A stretch of 33,790 nucleotides of DNA, taken from assembly GCF_018614525.1 (NCBI RefSeq), contig NZ_JAGGOL010000069.1:1-33790 (forward strand). The letters run 5' to 3'. This DNA is from Streptomyces sp. ISL-11 (GTDB taxonomy: Bacteria > Actinomycetota > Actinomycetes > Streptomycetales > Streptomycetaceae). The notes beneath the pieces were generated by a model. It did no database searches. It had not been told where the DNA came from and worked only from the letters and a program-made list of their open reading frames with translations. This document shows, one piece after another, positions 1 through 8,299 of this stretch. The position numbers and the translations under genes are program-made. Numbering within the stretch: position 1 is the stretch's first letter; each line of letters opens with the position of its first letter.

Positions 1-654
1 CACCCCGGCCGGCCGGGCCCGGCCGGGGCGCGCCGGGCGGCGGGCCGCGACGCCCGGGCGTGGTGGCCGCTCATGGCCGCCGCCGTGCTGTACAACGCCT
101 GGGTGCTGGAGGCCGTCCTGCCCACCGGCCTGGACCCCCGCCACTCCTACGTCAGCGAGCTCTACGCCGCCGACCAGCCCTTCCACACGCTCTTCGGCGG
201 CATCGAGACCGTCACCGCCCTGCTCGTCGCCGCCGGTGCCCTGCCACGGCCCCACCGCCCGGCCGCCGGCCGCTGGTTCCTGGTCGCCTTCGCAGCCGCG
301 TCGGTGGCCGACGTCATCGTGCCGATGCGCTGCGCGCCCTCGGTCAACACCGCCTGCGAGGTGGTCAATCCCTGGCACACGACCACCAGCGCACTGGCCC
401 ACGCGGCGCTCTTCGGCTCGATGGCCCTGCTCGTCGCCGCGTCCGTCACCGACCGCGCCCGGTGGCCGCTGATCCGCCGCTGGGGTCCCTGGGTGCTCGG
501 CGCCGCGCTGCTGACCGCGGTGTCCACGGTCGGGCCGCTGTTCGGCCACCCGGGCTGGCACGGCCTTCCGCAGCGGGCCCACCTCACGCTCGTCGGGGTG
601 TGGCTGGCCCTCCTGGCGATGTCGCTGCGCCGGCAGGGCACCGGCGGGCGGTGA
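1..654 (+). CDS. DUF998-family integral membrane protein, 5' end outside the window
   Basis: The reading frame is open from the first base, so the true start probably lies upstream; an in-frame ATG at 73 is a possible start but has no convincing ribosome binding site and would cut into the first hydrophobic segment. The visible part has about five or six hydrophobic stretches (VLYNAWVL, TVTALLVAAGAL, FLVAFAAASVADVIV, ALFGSMALLVAASV, WVLGAALLTAV, LTLVGVWLALLAM). The spacing, together with the motif around SYVSELYA near the N-terminus and the polar MRCAPS loop, is what I know from DUF998 proteins, a family of actinobacterial membrane proteins without an assigned reaction. It stands alone on the plus strand; the next gene is convergent. 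Family assignment is fairly good, function unknown. Confidence 0.7.
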   Translation, partial: HPGRPGPAGARRAAGRDARAWWPLMAAAVLYNAWVLEAVLPTGLDPRHSYVSELYAADQPFHTLFGGIETVTALLVAAGALPRPHRPAAGRWFLVAFAAASVADVIVPMRCAPSVNTACEVVNPWHTTTSALAHAALFGSMALLVAASVTDRARWPLIRRWGPWVLGAALLTAVSTVGPLFGHPGWHGLPQRAHLTLVGVWLALLAMSLRRQGTGGR

Positions 655-709
655 ACGGCCCCGCTCCTGCGGCGTGCCGACCCGGTGCCTCATGCCGACG
701 CGTGTGCCC

Positions 710-1251
710 TCAGGCCGGCCCGACGTCCAGCTGTACGCCGCCTGCGGCATGGTTGACGGGCGCGGGCAGCAGACAGTCCGCCGCCGGCACCCGAGTGGCC
801 AGCGTCATGACGGTCCGTCGTGCGCTCTGGCCCTTGCCCCGGCCTTCGGTCACAGTGCCGTTGAGAATGACGCGGGTGACCGTGCTGAGGCGGACGGCGG
901 TCGAACTCGTGTAGTCGATGACCGACCTCCGGCCGTCCGCGTAGCGGACCTCCTCCTGTCCGGTGGGGCTGTCCACCGAGGCGCAGGACGCGTTCGCCGA
1001 TCCCACGAAATGCCCGGTGGCCGGAATGGTCCGACCGGGCCCGCCGGAGCAGGTGTACCGGGCGTCGCCTTAAGACGGGTAGGTCTCGGCAGCAGCCCGA
1101 GGCCCGGATTGGAGGAGCCCCTCTCCTTCCCGGTGCAGACGAACGCCATCTCGCTGTTGCCTCCGGTGGCGGACGCCGAGGACGACGCCAGGGACGAGCC
1201 GGCCAGAGCCAGGGAACACAACACCACACCGAGACCGCGTCTTGTGAACAT
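710..1251 (-). pseudogene. Frameshifted small secreted Cys-containing protein
   Basis: A good start exists at 1251 (ATG with GGGGAG six bases upstream; the ATG at 1257 has no spacing). It opens MFTRRGLGVVLCSLALAGSS, a Sec signal peptide, followed by FVCTGKERG...NPGLGLLPRP. This frame then loses sense near 1070, while the next minus frame continues with YTCSGGPG, CASV, a YADGRRSVIDYTSS strand and a conserved-looking tail ending in DCLLPAPVNHAAGGVQLDVGPA with a stop at 710. Read together these make one exported protein of about 180 residues of a type common in Streptomyces (CTG...YSPGL...YTC...C...TGT architecture, function unknown to me). A one-base change in the run around 1060-1080 splits it. 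It may be a real pseudogene or a sequencing error. The upstream neighbour on the minus strand (2OG oxygenase) is separate. Confidence 0.6.
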
Positions 1252-1484
1252 CCACATCTCCCCGGGGAAACGACAGCATGCCCTGGCTCATCCAGAGCAG
1301 CCAGTGGGCCCTGTGACTACCCGGGGAGCGCACCGAGAGCACCAGGTTGCGCCTGACTCCGGCAGCCCGGTCACCTCTTACAAGCTGCGGCACGCACGCC
1401 CTGGCGCGCGCGGGCGGCGGGCACCGAAGTGCGCGCTCCACGCGCCGGTCCGGGCCGGCGGCCTTGGTTAGGGGGAAGGGGTAG

Positions 1485-2153
1485 TCAGTCTCCCGCGATG
1501 AGGCCGGTGATGAACTTGCGGCAGCGGCCTTCGGTGACGGGCGTGATGCCGTGGATGAGCTGGGCGCCGTAGACGATGGCGGTGCCCGCGCCGGCGGGCG
1601 TGGTCCAAGGAGTGCCACGGACCTGGTGGATCCAGTCGGTCTCCGGGTCCTGCCGGGAGATCTTGTCGTGGGGCGCGATGCGGGTGAAACGCATGCCGTC
1701 GGCGTAGCCGGGCGCCGCTCCTTCACCGAAGCGCGGGTCCCACAGGTGAGGGCTGGAGGTGGTCTCGAAGAAGAACTGACCGCCGGCTTGCGCGTCCTGG
1801 ACGGTGACGCCGATGCGGGCGACGTGGCGGGGGGCGGTGAGCGGGTCGGCGCCGATGCCGTCGAGGTGGCGCACGGCGCCTTCAGCGGCGTCGAACTGGA
1901 TGAGCTGCCAGGGGGAGCAGCCCGTGGCGGAGGGAAAGGCGCGGCGGATCTCCGGCAGGTGACGCAAGGTCGCTGCCTGGAGGGCACCTTGGACCTCGTC
2001 GGGTAGGACACCCAGTTCTTCGCCGACGTAGGCGGGCTTCCAACCGGTCCGCTGGATGAAGGCGTCCATCGCCCGGGACAAGCGGGCGACCTCCTCGCTC
2101 GTCAGGAACTCTTCCACGGTGTCGACGGCGAGCGTCTCTGTCAACGTGATCAC
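1485..2153 (-). CDS. 2OG-Fe(II) dioxygenase, PKHD/P4H-like, 222 aa
   Basis: Starts at a GTG at 2153 with GGAGG eight bases upstream. The protein shows the facial triad of 2-oxoglutarate/Fe(II) oxygenases: HxD at His96-Asp98 (RHLDGIG), distal His201 (LIHGITPV) and a 2OG-binding Arg at about 210-212 (EGRCRKFITGL). Between them lie the strand ARIGVTVQDAQAGGQFFF and a loop rich in Asp and Pro. The length fits a single double-stranded beta-helix domain. The ...HxV/ITPVTxGxR...F ending is typical of the PKHD-type hydroxylase group, which acts on prolyl, amino acid or small-molecule substrates; the substrate here cannot be told. A 225-bp gap separates it from the response regulator gene upstream on the same strand, so it probably has its own promoter. 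A second, unrelated 2OG oxygenase is encoded at 25473-26441. Confidence 0.82.
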   Translation of the reverse strand: MITLTETLAVDTVEEFLTSEEVARLSRAMDAFIQRTGWKPAYVGEELGVLPDEVQGALQAATLRHLPEIRRAFPSATGCSPWQLIQFDAAEGAVRHLDGIGADPLTAPRHVARIGVTVQDAQAGGQFFFETTSSPHLWDPRFGEGAAPGYADGMRFTRIAPHDKISRQDPETDWIHQVRGTPWTTPAGAGTAIVYGAQLIHGITPVTEGRCRKFITGLIAGD

Positions 2154-2378
2154 GACTGGTGCCTCCCTGGGTCACACGGTGATCGGGAGCGGCGCCTGTG
2201 GGTCCGCTGCGGGCATCGTCGTACCAGGACCCCGATCGGGCAAGCACCGGTCGCCAAAGCCTCAAGGCGCCCGGAGCCCACCAGCACGCCACCGTATGCA
2301 GACCAAACCGGGACCGCGGATCGCTGCGTAGCGTGACACCGCCAGGAGTTGACGGTTTCGGTCGGTGAACCCGCGATA

Positions 2379-3053
2379 TCACACTCTGCCGGAACGGTAG
2401 ACCCACAGGGCGATCTGCACGCGGTTGTTCAAACCGAGTTTGGCCAGGATATGCGAGACATGGGATTTGACGGTGGGCACGCTCATATAGAGGTCGGACG
2501 AGATCTCGGCGTTGGCCTTTCCTTGGCCGATGGCCACTGCGACCTCGAGCTCACGCTCTCCGAGAAGGCTGAGCAGCCGCTGGGCTTCACCTTCCCGTAC
2601 CGGGGCCGGTGCTGGTACGGGGGCGCCGGGTGGGCCGGTCGTCACCGTGCCGATCAGCCGGCCCAGAGCTTCGGGCGACATGACCGGTTCGCCGGCCGCG
2701 GCCCGGCGTACCGCGTCGATGATCCGGTCCGGGTGGGTGTGCTTGAGCAGGAAACCCGCAGCTCCGGCCTGTAGAGCGCGCAGGACGTAGTCATCGCTGA
2801 TGAACGTGGTCAGCACCACGATCTCCGGCGCTCGGGGGCGGGCCCGCAGACGGCGGGTGGCCTCCAGGCCGTCGACGGTGGACATCCGGATGTCCATGAG
2901 GACGAGGTCGGGGGTGTGCTGATCCACCAGCGCCTCGACTTCACCCCCGTCGGCGGCCTCGCCGACGACCTCGATGTCGTCGGCGGAGGCGAGCATCATG
3001 CGCAGGCCCGCGCGGACGAGGGCATCGTCGTCGACGAGCAGGACCCGGATCAT
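2379..3053 (-). CDS. NarL/FixJ-family response regulator, 224 aa
   Basis: Begins MIRVLLVDDDALVRAG, a receiver domain with acidic pocket D8-D9-D10, phosphoacceptor Asp54 (VLMDIRM), Thr at TTF near 82 and Lys near 105 (FLLKHT). A proline-rich linker of about 30 residues (PGAPVPAPAPVREGEA) leads to a LuxR-type helix-turn-helix from about 160 to the end, with the signature LGERELEVAVAIGQGKANAEIS...VKSHVSHILAKLGLNNRVQIAL. It therefore acts as a DNA-binding output for a HisKA_3 kinase. Its ATG overlaps the kinase stop in an ATGA (3050-3053), so the two were built as a translationally coupled pair. Because the kinase frame is broken, coupling could be weakened and the regulator might be orphaned. 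Target genes are unknown. Confidence 0.9.
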   Translation of the reverse strand: MIRVLLVDDDALVRAGLRMMLASADDIEVVGEAADGGEVEALVDQHTPDLVLMDIRMSTVDGLEATRRLRARPRAPEIVVLTTFISDDYVLRALQAGAAGFLLKHTHPDRIIDAVRRAAAGEPVMSPEALGRLIGTVTTGPPGAPVPAPAPVREGEAQRLLSLLGERELEVAVAIGQGKANAEISSDLYMSVPTVKSHVSHILAKLGLNNRVQIALWVYRSGRV

Positions 3054-4247
3054 GCGGGCCACGGCAGCCGTGCCTGGACCCGGTGGGTCTGTCCGTGCCG
3101 ACCATAGGTGAGGGCACCGCCGACCAGAGCCGCGCGTTCCTGGAGGCCGATGAGGCCGAGCTCGCCCCCGGGGACGCGGGGCCTGGTGCCTTCGGGCACC
3201 GGGTTGGTCACCTCCACGGTCAGTCCCGCACCTGGTGCTCCGTGGACCGTGATCGTCACAGGTTGGCCGGGGGCGTGCTTGCGGGCGTTGGTCAGAGCTT
3301 CCTGTACGACCCGGTATGCGGTCCGCCCTGTGGCACCGGGTGCTTTCGCCCCGTCGGTGACCGACTCGTCCAGGTCGATCCGCATGCCGGCCGTGCGCGA
3401 CTCCTGCCAGGTGGACCAGATCGGCCAGCACCGGCTGGGGCGGTTCGGACCGTGTCGTGTCGGTCAGGGGGGCGCGCAGCACGCCGAGAACCTCCTGCAA
3501 ATCCTCCAGAGCCTGATGAGCACTGGAGCGGATGACCGCTGCTGCCTGCCTGACCTGGTCAGCGGGTGCGCCGGGGTTCACCTCCAGCGCTCCCGCGTGC
3601 AGGCTCAGCAGGGACAGGCGGTGCGCGAGGACGTCGTGCATTTCGCGTGCCAGCGATTCGCGCTCGCGCTGACGGACGTGGTCGGCGCGCAAAGCCGCCT
3701 CACTCCTTGCGTGCTCGGTGCTCTCGCGCGATACGCGTACGAACAGGCCCCAGCCGACGGCCGCGCTCACCAGCACGCCCACCAGGACACTCCCCGTGGG
3801 TGCCGCCGCCGGCATCTTCACACCGACGAGCTGCGAGTGCAGCGCCAAGTACAGCGCAAAGGGCAGCAGCGCGGACGCCGTGACAGCGAGTGTGGTCCGC
3901 CAGGGGCGAATGGCGGCCGCGGTGAACAAGGCGACGAGGGCCGCGGGAATCAGCGGCCAGATGGTCGACAAGAGCGCCAGCACCACCGCGATGGGGACCG
4001 GCCACCGGCGTCGCCACCACAACAGCGCACTGCCCGCCAGCGGCACCAGCAGATCCGTGCGGCCCTTGAACGGCGGCGGAAGGACATGGTCCAGTGCCAG
4101 GGGGACGATCGACGTGAGCCGCGGGTACAGCCACACACCCCGGGCCCGGGCGTAGCCCACGGCCATCGAAAGACCCGCCGCCCCGATCACGACCACCGCA
4201 TCGGTGATGCGACCACGACGGACAGGGGAAATTTCCTTCCAGCTCAC
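3050..4247 (-). pseudogene. HisKA_3 sensor histidine kinase with a one-base frameshift
   Basis: The first part, from the ATG at 4247, has four to five membrane helices over residues 15-172, then a dimerisation/phosphoacceptor segment with His204 in LAREMHDVLAHRLSLLSLHAG, typical of NarL-class kinases. After about residue 280 (PVLADLVHLAG) the frame turns to nonsense and runs on into the regulator. The missing ATPase domain sits in the neighbouring minus frame: ESRTAGMRIDLDE, the N-box-like RVVQEALTNARKHAPG and the G-box GELGLIGLQERAALVGG, ending at 3050. Deleting one base near 3404-3407 would restore a kinase of about 399 residues. Everything else about the gene is intact, so this is either a very recent mutation or a sequence error. 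Partner: the response regulator, overlapped by ATGA. Confidence 0.75.
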
Positions 4248-4567
4248 AACGGCGAAGCATACGTCGCCGACTGGCCCGGCATATCGCTACAGGCCGCAGC
4301 GTGCTTGCTTATACACCTGATTCCATACCTAAGTATATTCCGCCGCGCTGACTCATCCTTTCGTCACCGCACACCGTCGACTTTCTGCCGATGCCTCAGC
4401 GGATACCTGCTTTTAACGTTTCTTTGGTGAGTCGTTCCAGGAATTCGCGGTTGCTTGATTTCCGGCAGCCCCGGAAGTGCGCGACTTGCGGCCGGACGCG
4501 CGAGCTGCGGCACGCGCCCCGAACCAGAAGCCTGTAAGAACAGAGAAAAGCTGAGGATGGCATCTCC
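4248..4567. promoter_or_regulatory. Divergent intergenic region between the kinase and glycosyltransferase genes
   Basis: About 320 bases without a gene. The stretch 4300-4345 is markedly AT-rich for this genome (around TATACACC, CCATACC, AAGTATATTCC) and is the likely site of the divergent promoters for the two-component genes on the minus strand and the glycosyltransferase on the plus strand. I could not settle on one convincing -35/-10 pair. I see no RNA gene or repeat in it. Confidence 0.4.
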
Positions 4568-5857
4568 ATGCGCATCGCGTTTCTGCTGCACAATGCCTAT
4601 GCCATCGGCGGCACGACCAGCACGACCTTCAACCTGGCCGCGTCCCTCGCCGAGCGGCACGACGTGAGCCTTGTCTCCGTCTTCCGGCACCGGGCGAGAC
4701 CGCTGCTCGAGCCGCCACCGGGGATGCCCCTCACCGCTCTGGTGGACCGTCGCCGCTCCGCGCCGGACATGGCGGATCCGCGCGCCGTACAGCCCGGCAT
4801 CTACTTTCCCGCGGGCGAAAGCCGCGCCGGCCAGTACCACCGCCTCGCCGAGCAGCGGATCATCGACTGGCTGGCCGCGACCGACGCGGACGCCGTGATC
4901 AGTGCCCGCACCGGACTCAACGTCCTGCTCGCCCGCTTCGGTCCCCGCGACGCCCTGCGCATCGGCCAGGAACACCTCACGCATGACACCCATCCGCACC
5001 GTCTCCGCCGCCAACTGCAACGCTGGTACCCGCGTCTCGACGCACTGGTGACGATGACGCGGGCCGATGCCCGGGCGCACCGCACCGGCCTGCGCCTCCC
5101 GCACGACATGATCACGGCCATTCCCAACAGCGTGCCCAGCGCCCCGGCGGCCGCGGCCGACCACACCGCCAAGGTCATCGTGGCCGCCGGACGCCTGACC
5201 CGGGTGAAGCGGTACGACATGCTCATCGAAGCCTTCGCCCGGATCAGCGCACAACGCCCCGACTGGACCCTGCGGATCTACGGTGGAGGCCCCGAGAAGG
5301 ACCGCCTCGCCGCCGACGTCGAACGCCGCGGCCTGGGCGACCGGGTGCGGCTCATGGGGGCCGTGACCCCACTGGACCCGGAGTGGGCCAAAGGATCCAT
5401 AGCGGCGATCACCTCGGCGCAGGAGTCCTTCGGCATGACCATCACGGAGGCGATGCGGTGCGGACTGCCCGTGGTCAGCACGGACTGCCCGCACGGCCCA
5501 CGCGAGATCATTCGCGACGGCGTCGACGGTCTCCTGGTACCGCGCGTCAACGTCCGCGCCTACAGCGCCGCTCTGCTGCGACTCATGGACGACCAGCAGC
5601 TGCGCGCCCGGATGGGGGCAGTCGCCCGCGAACGCGTCGCTCAAGCCTTCGCACCCCAGGACGCCGCCCGTTGCTACGACGGACTGCTCACCGCCTCGCT
5701 CGCCCGTCGCAACGCTCTTCCGCCGGGTGCGACCGGATCACGCGAGGGCAACCCGCTCCTGGGGACGGTGGCGCTGCACCGGGCCACCGGCACCCTCCTG
5801 GCACGCGGAGCGGTGCGCCGCCTGCGCCGCGGCGCGCTGACAGCTCGCATGCCGTGA
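4568..5857 (+). CDS. GT4-type (GT-B) glycosyltransferase, 429 aa
   Basis: Starts with ATG at 4568, preceded by GAGG about ten bases upstream. The N-terminus MRIAFLLHNAYAIGGT is the usual GT-B first strand and glycine-rich loop (compare GGT/GGV of family 4). The C-terminal domain has VIVAAGRLTRVKRYDMLIEAF (donor-site start with the conserved Lys), LRIYGGGPEKDRL, VRLMG and the EX7E motif at about residue 286 (ESFGMTITE), followed by GLPVVSTDCPHGPREII and GVDGLLV. These mark a retaining nucleotide-sugar transferase, probably acting at the inner membrane face on a cell-surface or secondary polymer. The GLPVVSTDCPHGPREII version is common in enzymes annotated as poly(glycerol-phosphate) or galactosyl transferases. 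About 50 residues at the C-terminus (after EGNPLLG) are a basic extension, RRLRRG, that could touch membrane lipid. It is monocistronic; acceptor unknown. Confidence 0.85.
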   Translation: MRIAFLLHNAYAIGGTTSTTFNLAASLAERHDVSLVSVFRHRARPLLEPPPGMPLTALVDRRRSAPDMADPRAVQPGIYFPAGESRAGQYHRLAEQRIIDWLAATDADAVISARTGLNVLLARFGPRDALRIGQEHLTHDTHPHRLRRQLQRWYPRLDALVTMTRADARAHRTGLRLPHDMITAIPNSVPSAPAAAADHTAKVIVAAGRLTRVKRYDMLIEAFARISAQRPDWTLRIYGGGPEKDRLAADVERRGLGDRVRLMGAVTPLDPEWAKGSIAAITSAQESFGMTITEAMRCGLPVVSTDCPHGPREIIRDGVDGLLVPRVNVRAYSAALLRLMDDQQLRARMGAVARERVAQAFAPQDAARCYDGLLTASLARRNALPPGATGSREGNPLLGTVALHRATGTLLARGAVRRLRRGALTARMP

Positions 5858-6011
5858 CGACAACACCCCAGCACTGCGACTGCCCTTCAAGCGAGCAAAC
5901 CAGTGCCCGTACATGGACGTCGGCGCATTGACGCGTGCTCCGCCGTACGGGGGAGGGGAAACGATCTCGGGCATGACGACCGCCCTCCGACGACCGGAGA
6001 GGCTGGTTCCC

Positions 6012-6569
6012 ATGACGACGACCGCAGAGATCCCCTCGACCGCGACACCGCGCGGCACCCTGCGACCCGTGCCCCGCTGGGCCGAACGGGTCGCGCACGC
6101 GATCCCGTTGGTCGCCCTGCCCGTGTGCCTGTGGCGACTGCCCATCGCGTTCGGGTTCACCATGGGAGCCGACCTGGGCGAGCCGACATGGGGAAGAGTG
6201 GCCTCCGCCTGCTACATCTTCGGGCTCAGCGTGCTGTCGGAGGCGTTCGCGCTGCTGTGCTTCGGCCTGGTGCGCCCCTGGGGCGAGGTCGTACCCGGCT
6301 GGGTCCCGGTGCTGCGCGGCAGGCGCGTCCCACCGTTCGCGGTGATCGTGCCGGCGCTCCTGGGCGTCCTCGTCTTCACCGCGCTGCTGTTCGACTGGGT
6401 GGTCACCACCTTCCAGATCGGCGGTCACGCGACCGCCGGGTTCTCCAACGACTGGTGGCGGGTGCTGGCGGCGACGGTCAGTGGTCTGTTCCTCGCCTGG
6501 GGACCCCTGCTGCTCGCCCTGACGTACGGCTACTACCGGCGGCGGTGCCGGCCCGCCGGGCGCCCCTGA
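6012..6569 (+). CDS. Small hypothetical integral membrane protein, 185 aa
   Basis: In-frame ATGs lie at 5913, 5973 and 6012; only the last has a good Shine-Dalgarno sequence (GGAGAGG nine bases upstream), so MTTTAEIPSTATPRG is taken as the start. Four membrane helices are evident: AHAIPLVALPVCLWRLPIAF, ACYIFGLSVLSEAFALLCFGLV, FAVIVPALLGVLVFTALLF and VLAATVSGLFLAWGPLLLALTYGYY. Between helices 3 and 4 is a polar loop with the FSNDWWR motif. The C-terminus is short and basic. I do not recognise a named family; similar small four-helix proteins are frequent in streptomycetes. The stop codon lies within a hairpin shared with the convergent beta-lactamase gene. Confidence 0.72.
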   Translation: MTTTAEIPSTATPRGTLRPVPRWAERVAHAIPLVALPVCLWRLPIAFGFTMGADLGEPTWGRVASACYIFGLSVLSEAFALLCFGLVRPWGEVVPGWVPVLRGRRVPPFAVIVPALLGVLVFTALLFDWVVTTFQIGGHATAGFSNDWWRVLAATVSGLFLAWGPLLLALTYGYYRRRCRPAGRP

Positions 6570-6582
6570 CGGGACGCCCGGC
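6555..6582. terminator. Bidirectional hairpin between convergent genes
   Basis: An 8-bp perfect stem (GCCGGGCG at 6555-6562 with CGCCCGGC at 6575-6582) with further CCC/GGG pairing inside the loop. It overlaps the end of the membrane-protein gene and lies just before the end of the convergent beta-lactamase gene. No U-tract, as is usual in Streptomyces. Confidence 0.6.
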
Positions 6583-6595
6583 CCGCTCGCGACGG

Positions 6596-7510
6596 TCAGG
6601 TGAGTGCCGCCGCGACCAGTGCGGCGGCCCTGGCGACCAGCGGGTTGTCGGCCGGTGCGTGAGGTTCGTGCCGGGTCGTCAGGACGGCGAGCACGATCGG
6701 CGGCCGGCCCGGCGGCCAGGTGATGCCCACGTCGTTGTTGGTCCCGTACTCCCCGCCGCCGGTCTTGTCCGCCACGGTCCAGCCGGGGAGGCCCGCGCGG
6801 AAGCGCTCGCCGCTGGTGGTGTTGGCCAGCAGCCAGCCGGTCAGCCGCTCGCGGTCCCCGGGCGCGAGGACGTGCCCGAGGGTGAGCCGGGCGTAGGTCT
6901 GGCCGATGGCGCGCGGGCTGGTGGTGTCGGTCACGCGCGTGGGCTCCGCCGAGTTGAGCTCGGGCTCCCACCGGTCGAGGCGGGTCGTGGCGTCCCCGGT
7001 CGAGCGGCAGAAGCGGGTGACGGCCGTCGGGCCGCCCAGCTCGCGCAACAGCAGGTTCGCCGCGGCGTTGTCGCTGTACGAGATGGTGGCGGCGCACAGT
7101 TCACCGACGGTCATGCCGTGGGCGAGGTTCGCGGGCTCGCCCGTGACGGGGGCGTAGCCGGAGTCCTTGACGTCCTTCTCCGTGTAGCGGATGCGGCGGG
7201 CGAGGAACTCGCCGTCGCGATCGAGGTCCCTCAGGACGGCCGCGACCGCCAGCGTCTTGAACACCGAGCACATCGGGAACCGCTCGTCCGCGCGGTACCG
7301 CACGGTCCTGCCCGTGGCCGTGTCGCGCGCGAACACCCCCAGACGGGCGGAGTGCTCCCGCTCCAGCTCCCTCAGCTGCCGGAGGACCTCGGTCCCGGCC
7401 GGCGACGCGGCGTGTGCCCCGCCGCCCGCCGGGATGACCGTGGCCAGTGCCGCCCCGGTACCGAGGGTGAGTATCGTGCGGCGGTTCGGTGCTGCTCCTG
7501 CGCGTTCCAA
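6596..7510 (-). CDS. Class A beta-lactamase with Tat signal, 304 aa
   Basis: All class A motifs are present: Ser82-x-x-Lys85 (CSVFK, nucleophile and general base), Ser146-Asp147-Asn148 (YSDN), the omega-loop Glu182 in EPELN (Glu166 equivalent) and Lys249-Thr-Gly (DKTGGGEYG). The N-terminus NRRTILTLGTGAALATVIPA with an A-H-A cleavage site near residue 34 is a twin-arginine signal, as in several Streptomyces beta-lactamases, so the enzyme is exported folded and hydrolyses penam/cephem rings outside the membrane. The start is a TTG at 7510 with GGAG eight bases upstream; no ATG or GTG fits better. A Cys (C81) precedes the nucleophile, but the position after KTG is Gly, so the carbapenemase-type disulfide partner is not obvious. 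The next gene upstream on the same strand is an IclR-like regulator, 123 bp away, not a BlaI or LysR type. Confidence 0.93.
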   Translation of the reverse strand: MERAGAAPNRRTILTLGTGAALATVIPAGGGAHAASPAGTEVLRQLRELEREHSARLGVFARDTATGRTVRYRADERFPMCSVFKTLAVAAVLRDLDRDGEFLARRIRYTEKDVKDSGYAPVTGEPANLAHGMTVGELCAATISYSDNAAANLLLRELGGPTAVTRFCRSTGDATTRLDRWEPELNSAEPTRVTDTTSPRAIGQTYARLTLGHVLAPGDRERLTGWLLANTTSGERFRAGLPGWTVADKTGGGEYGTNNDVGITWPPGRPPIVLAVLTTRHEPHAPADNPLVARAAALVAAALT

Positions 7511-7633
7511 CGCCGTATCTCCGTCTCTTCGGTGATCAGTACGTCGGACAGGACGCCCCCGGCAGCCCCACTGGTTTCACTTCGCCCCCGTCTCGTCCCG
7601 TTTGCCCCGGCCTTCCTCCCGATATCGGCGCCG

Positions 7634-8299
7634 TCATCGGGCCGGTGCGAGCGCCAGATCCTCCGTGATGGCGTCCGCGGCCTCCCGCAGTAGCGCCTCG
7701 TACCTCCCGGCCCGGCCGGCGGCCGGATCCAGGAGCCGTCGCGGGCCGGTGAGGCTCAGCGCGGCGGCCCGGGGAACCGGCCCGGGGCACGTGACGGCGA
7801 CGGCCAGGGAGCCGCTCCCGGGCTCCTCGGCGTCGGGCGCGTACACGCACCGCCGGTCGTGCGGGGCGGCCAGGGCCCGCACCAGGGCGCTGCCGGCGGG
7901 GCGCACCTCGCCCGTCACGAGTCGTTGCGGACTGTTGTCGGGGCGGAACACGTGATGGATGATCTGCGCCCCGCCGGGATGCCTGACGGCCAGCCGTACG
8001 CTCATGCCGCTGTGCGCCGCCAGCCCGTCCGCCCAGGTCATCGCGGAGGAGCGGACCCCGTTGCAGTCGGGCGCGGGCGTCGCGGGATCGAGGGGGCCGG
8101 CCGGGCGGAGGCGACCGGTCGCCGGGTCCTGCCGGACCAGCCCCTCGGACCGCAGGCCGGCCACCAGCGCGTGGGCGGTGCCGGGTGGGAGCCGGAGGTC
8201 GGTGGTCAGACGGCGGACGGACACACCGTCGTCCGGATGCTGAGCCAGCAGCCGCAGTACCGCGGCGGTGCCGCCCACGAGTGCTCGGGACCGGTTCAT
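7634..8299 (-). CDS. IclR-family-like transcriptional regulator, 221 aa
   Basis: The start ATG at 8299 follows GGAAGGAG by ten bases. Residues 1-65 form a winged helix-turn-helix (TAAVLRLLAQHPDDGVSVRRL, LPPGTAHALVAGLRSEGLVRQ, TGRLRPAG), the arrangement of IclR-type N-terminal domains. The rest matches a reduced effector domain: SAMTWADGLAAHSGMSVRLAVRHPGGAQIIHHV, a switch near LVTGEVRPAGSALVRALAA and SLAVAVTCPG...AALSLTGP towards the end. At 221 residues it is shorter than the usual 250. It lies 123 bp upstream of the beta-lactamase gene on the same strand; co-transcription or local control is possible but not shown. The ligand is unknown. Confidence 0.72.
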   Translation of the reverse strand: MNRSRALVGGTAAVLRLLAQHPDDGVSVRRLTTDLRLPPGTAHALVAGLRSEGLVRQDPATGRLRPAGPLDPATPAPDCNGVRSSAMTWADGLAAHSGMSVRLAVRHPGGAQIIHHVFRPDNSPQRLVTGEVRPAGSALVRALAAPHDRRCVYAPDAEEPGSGSLAVAVTCPGPVPRAAALSLTGPRRLLDPAAGRAGRYEALLREAADAITEDLALAPAR

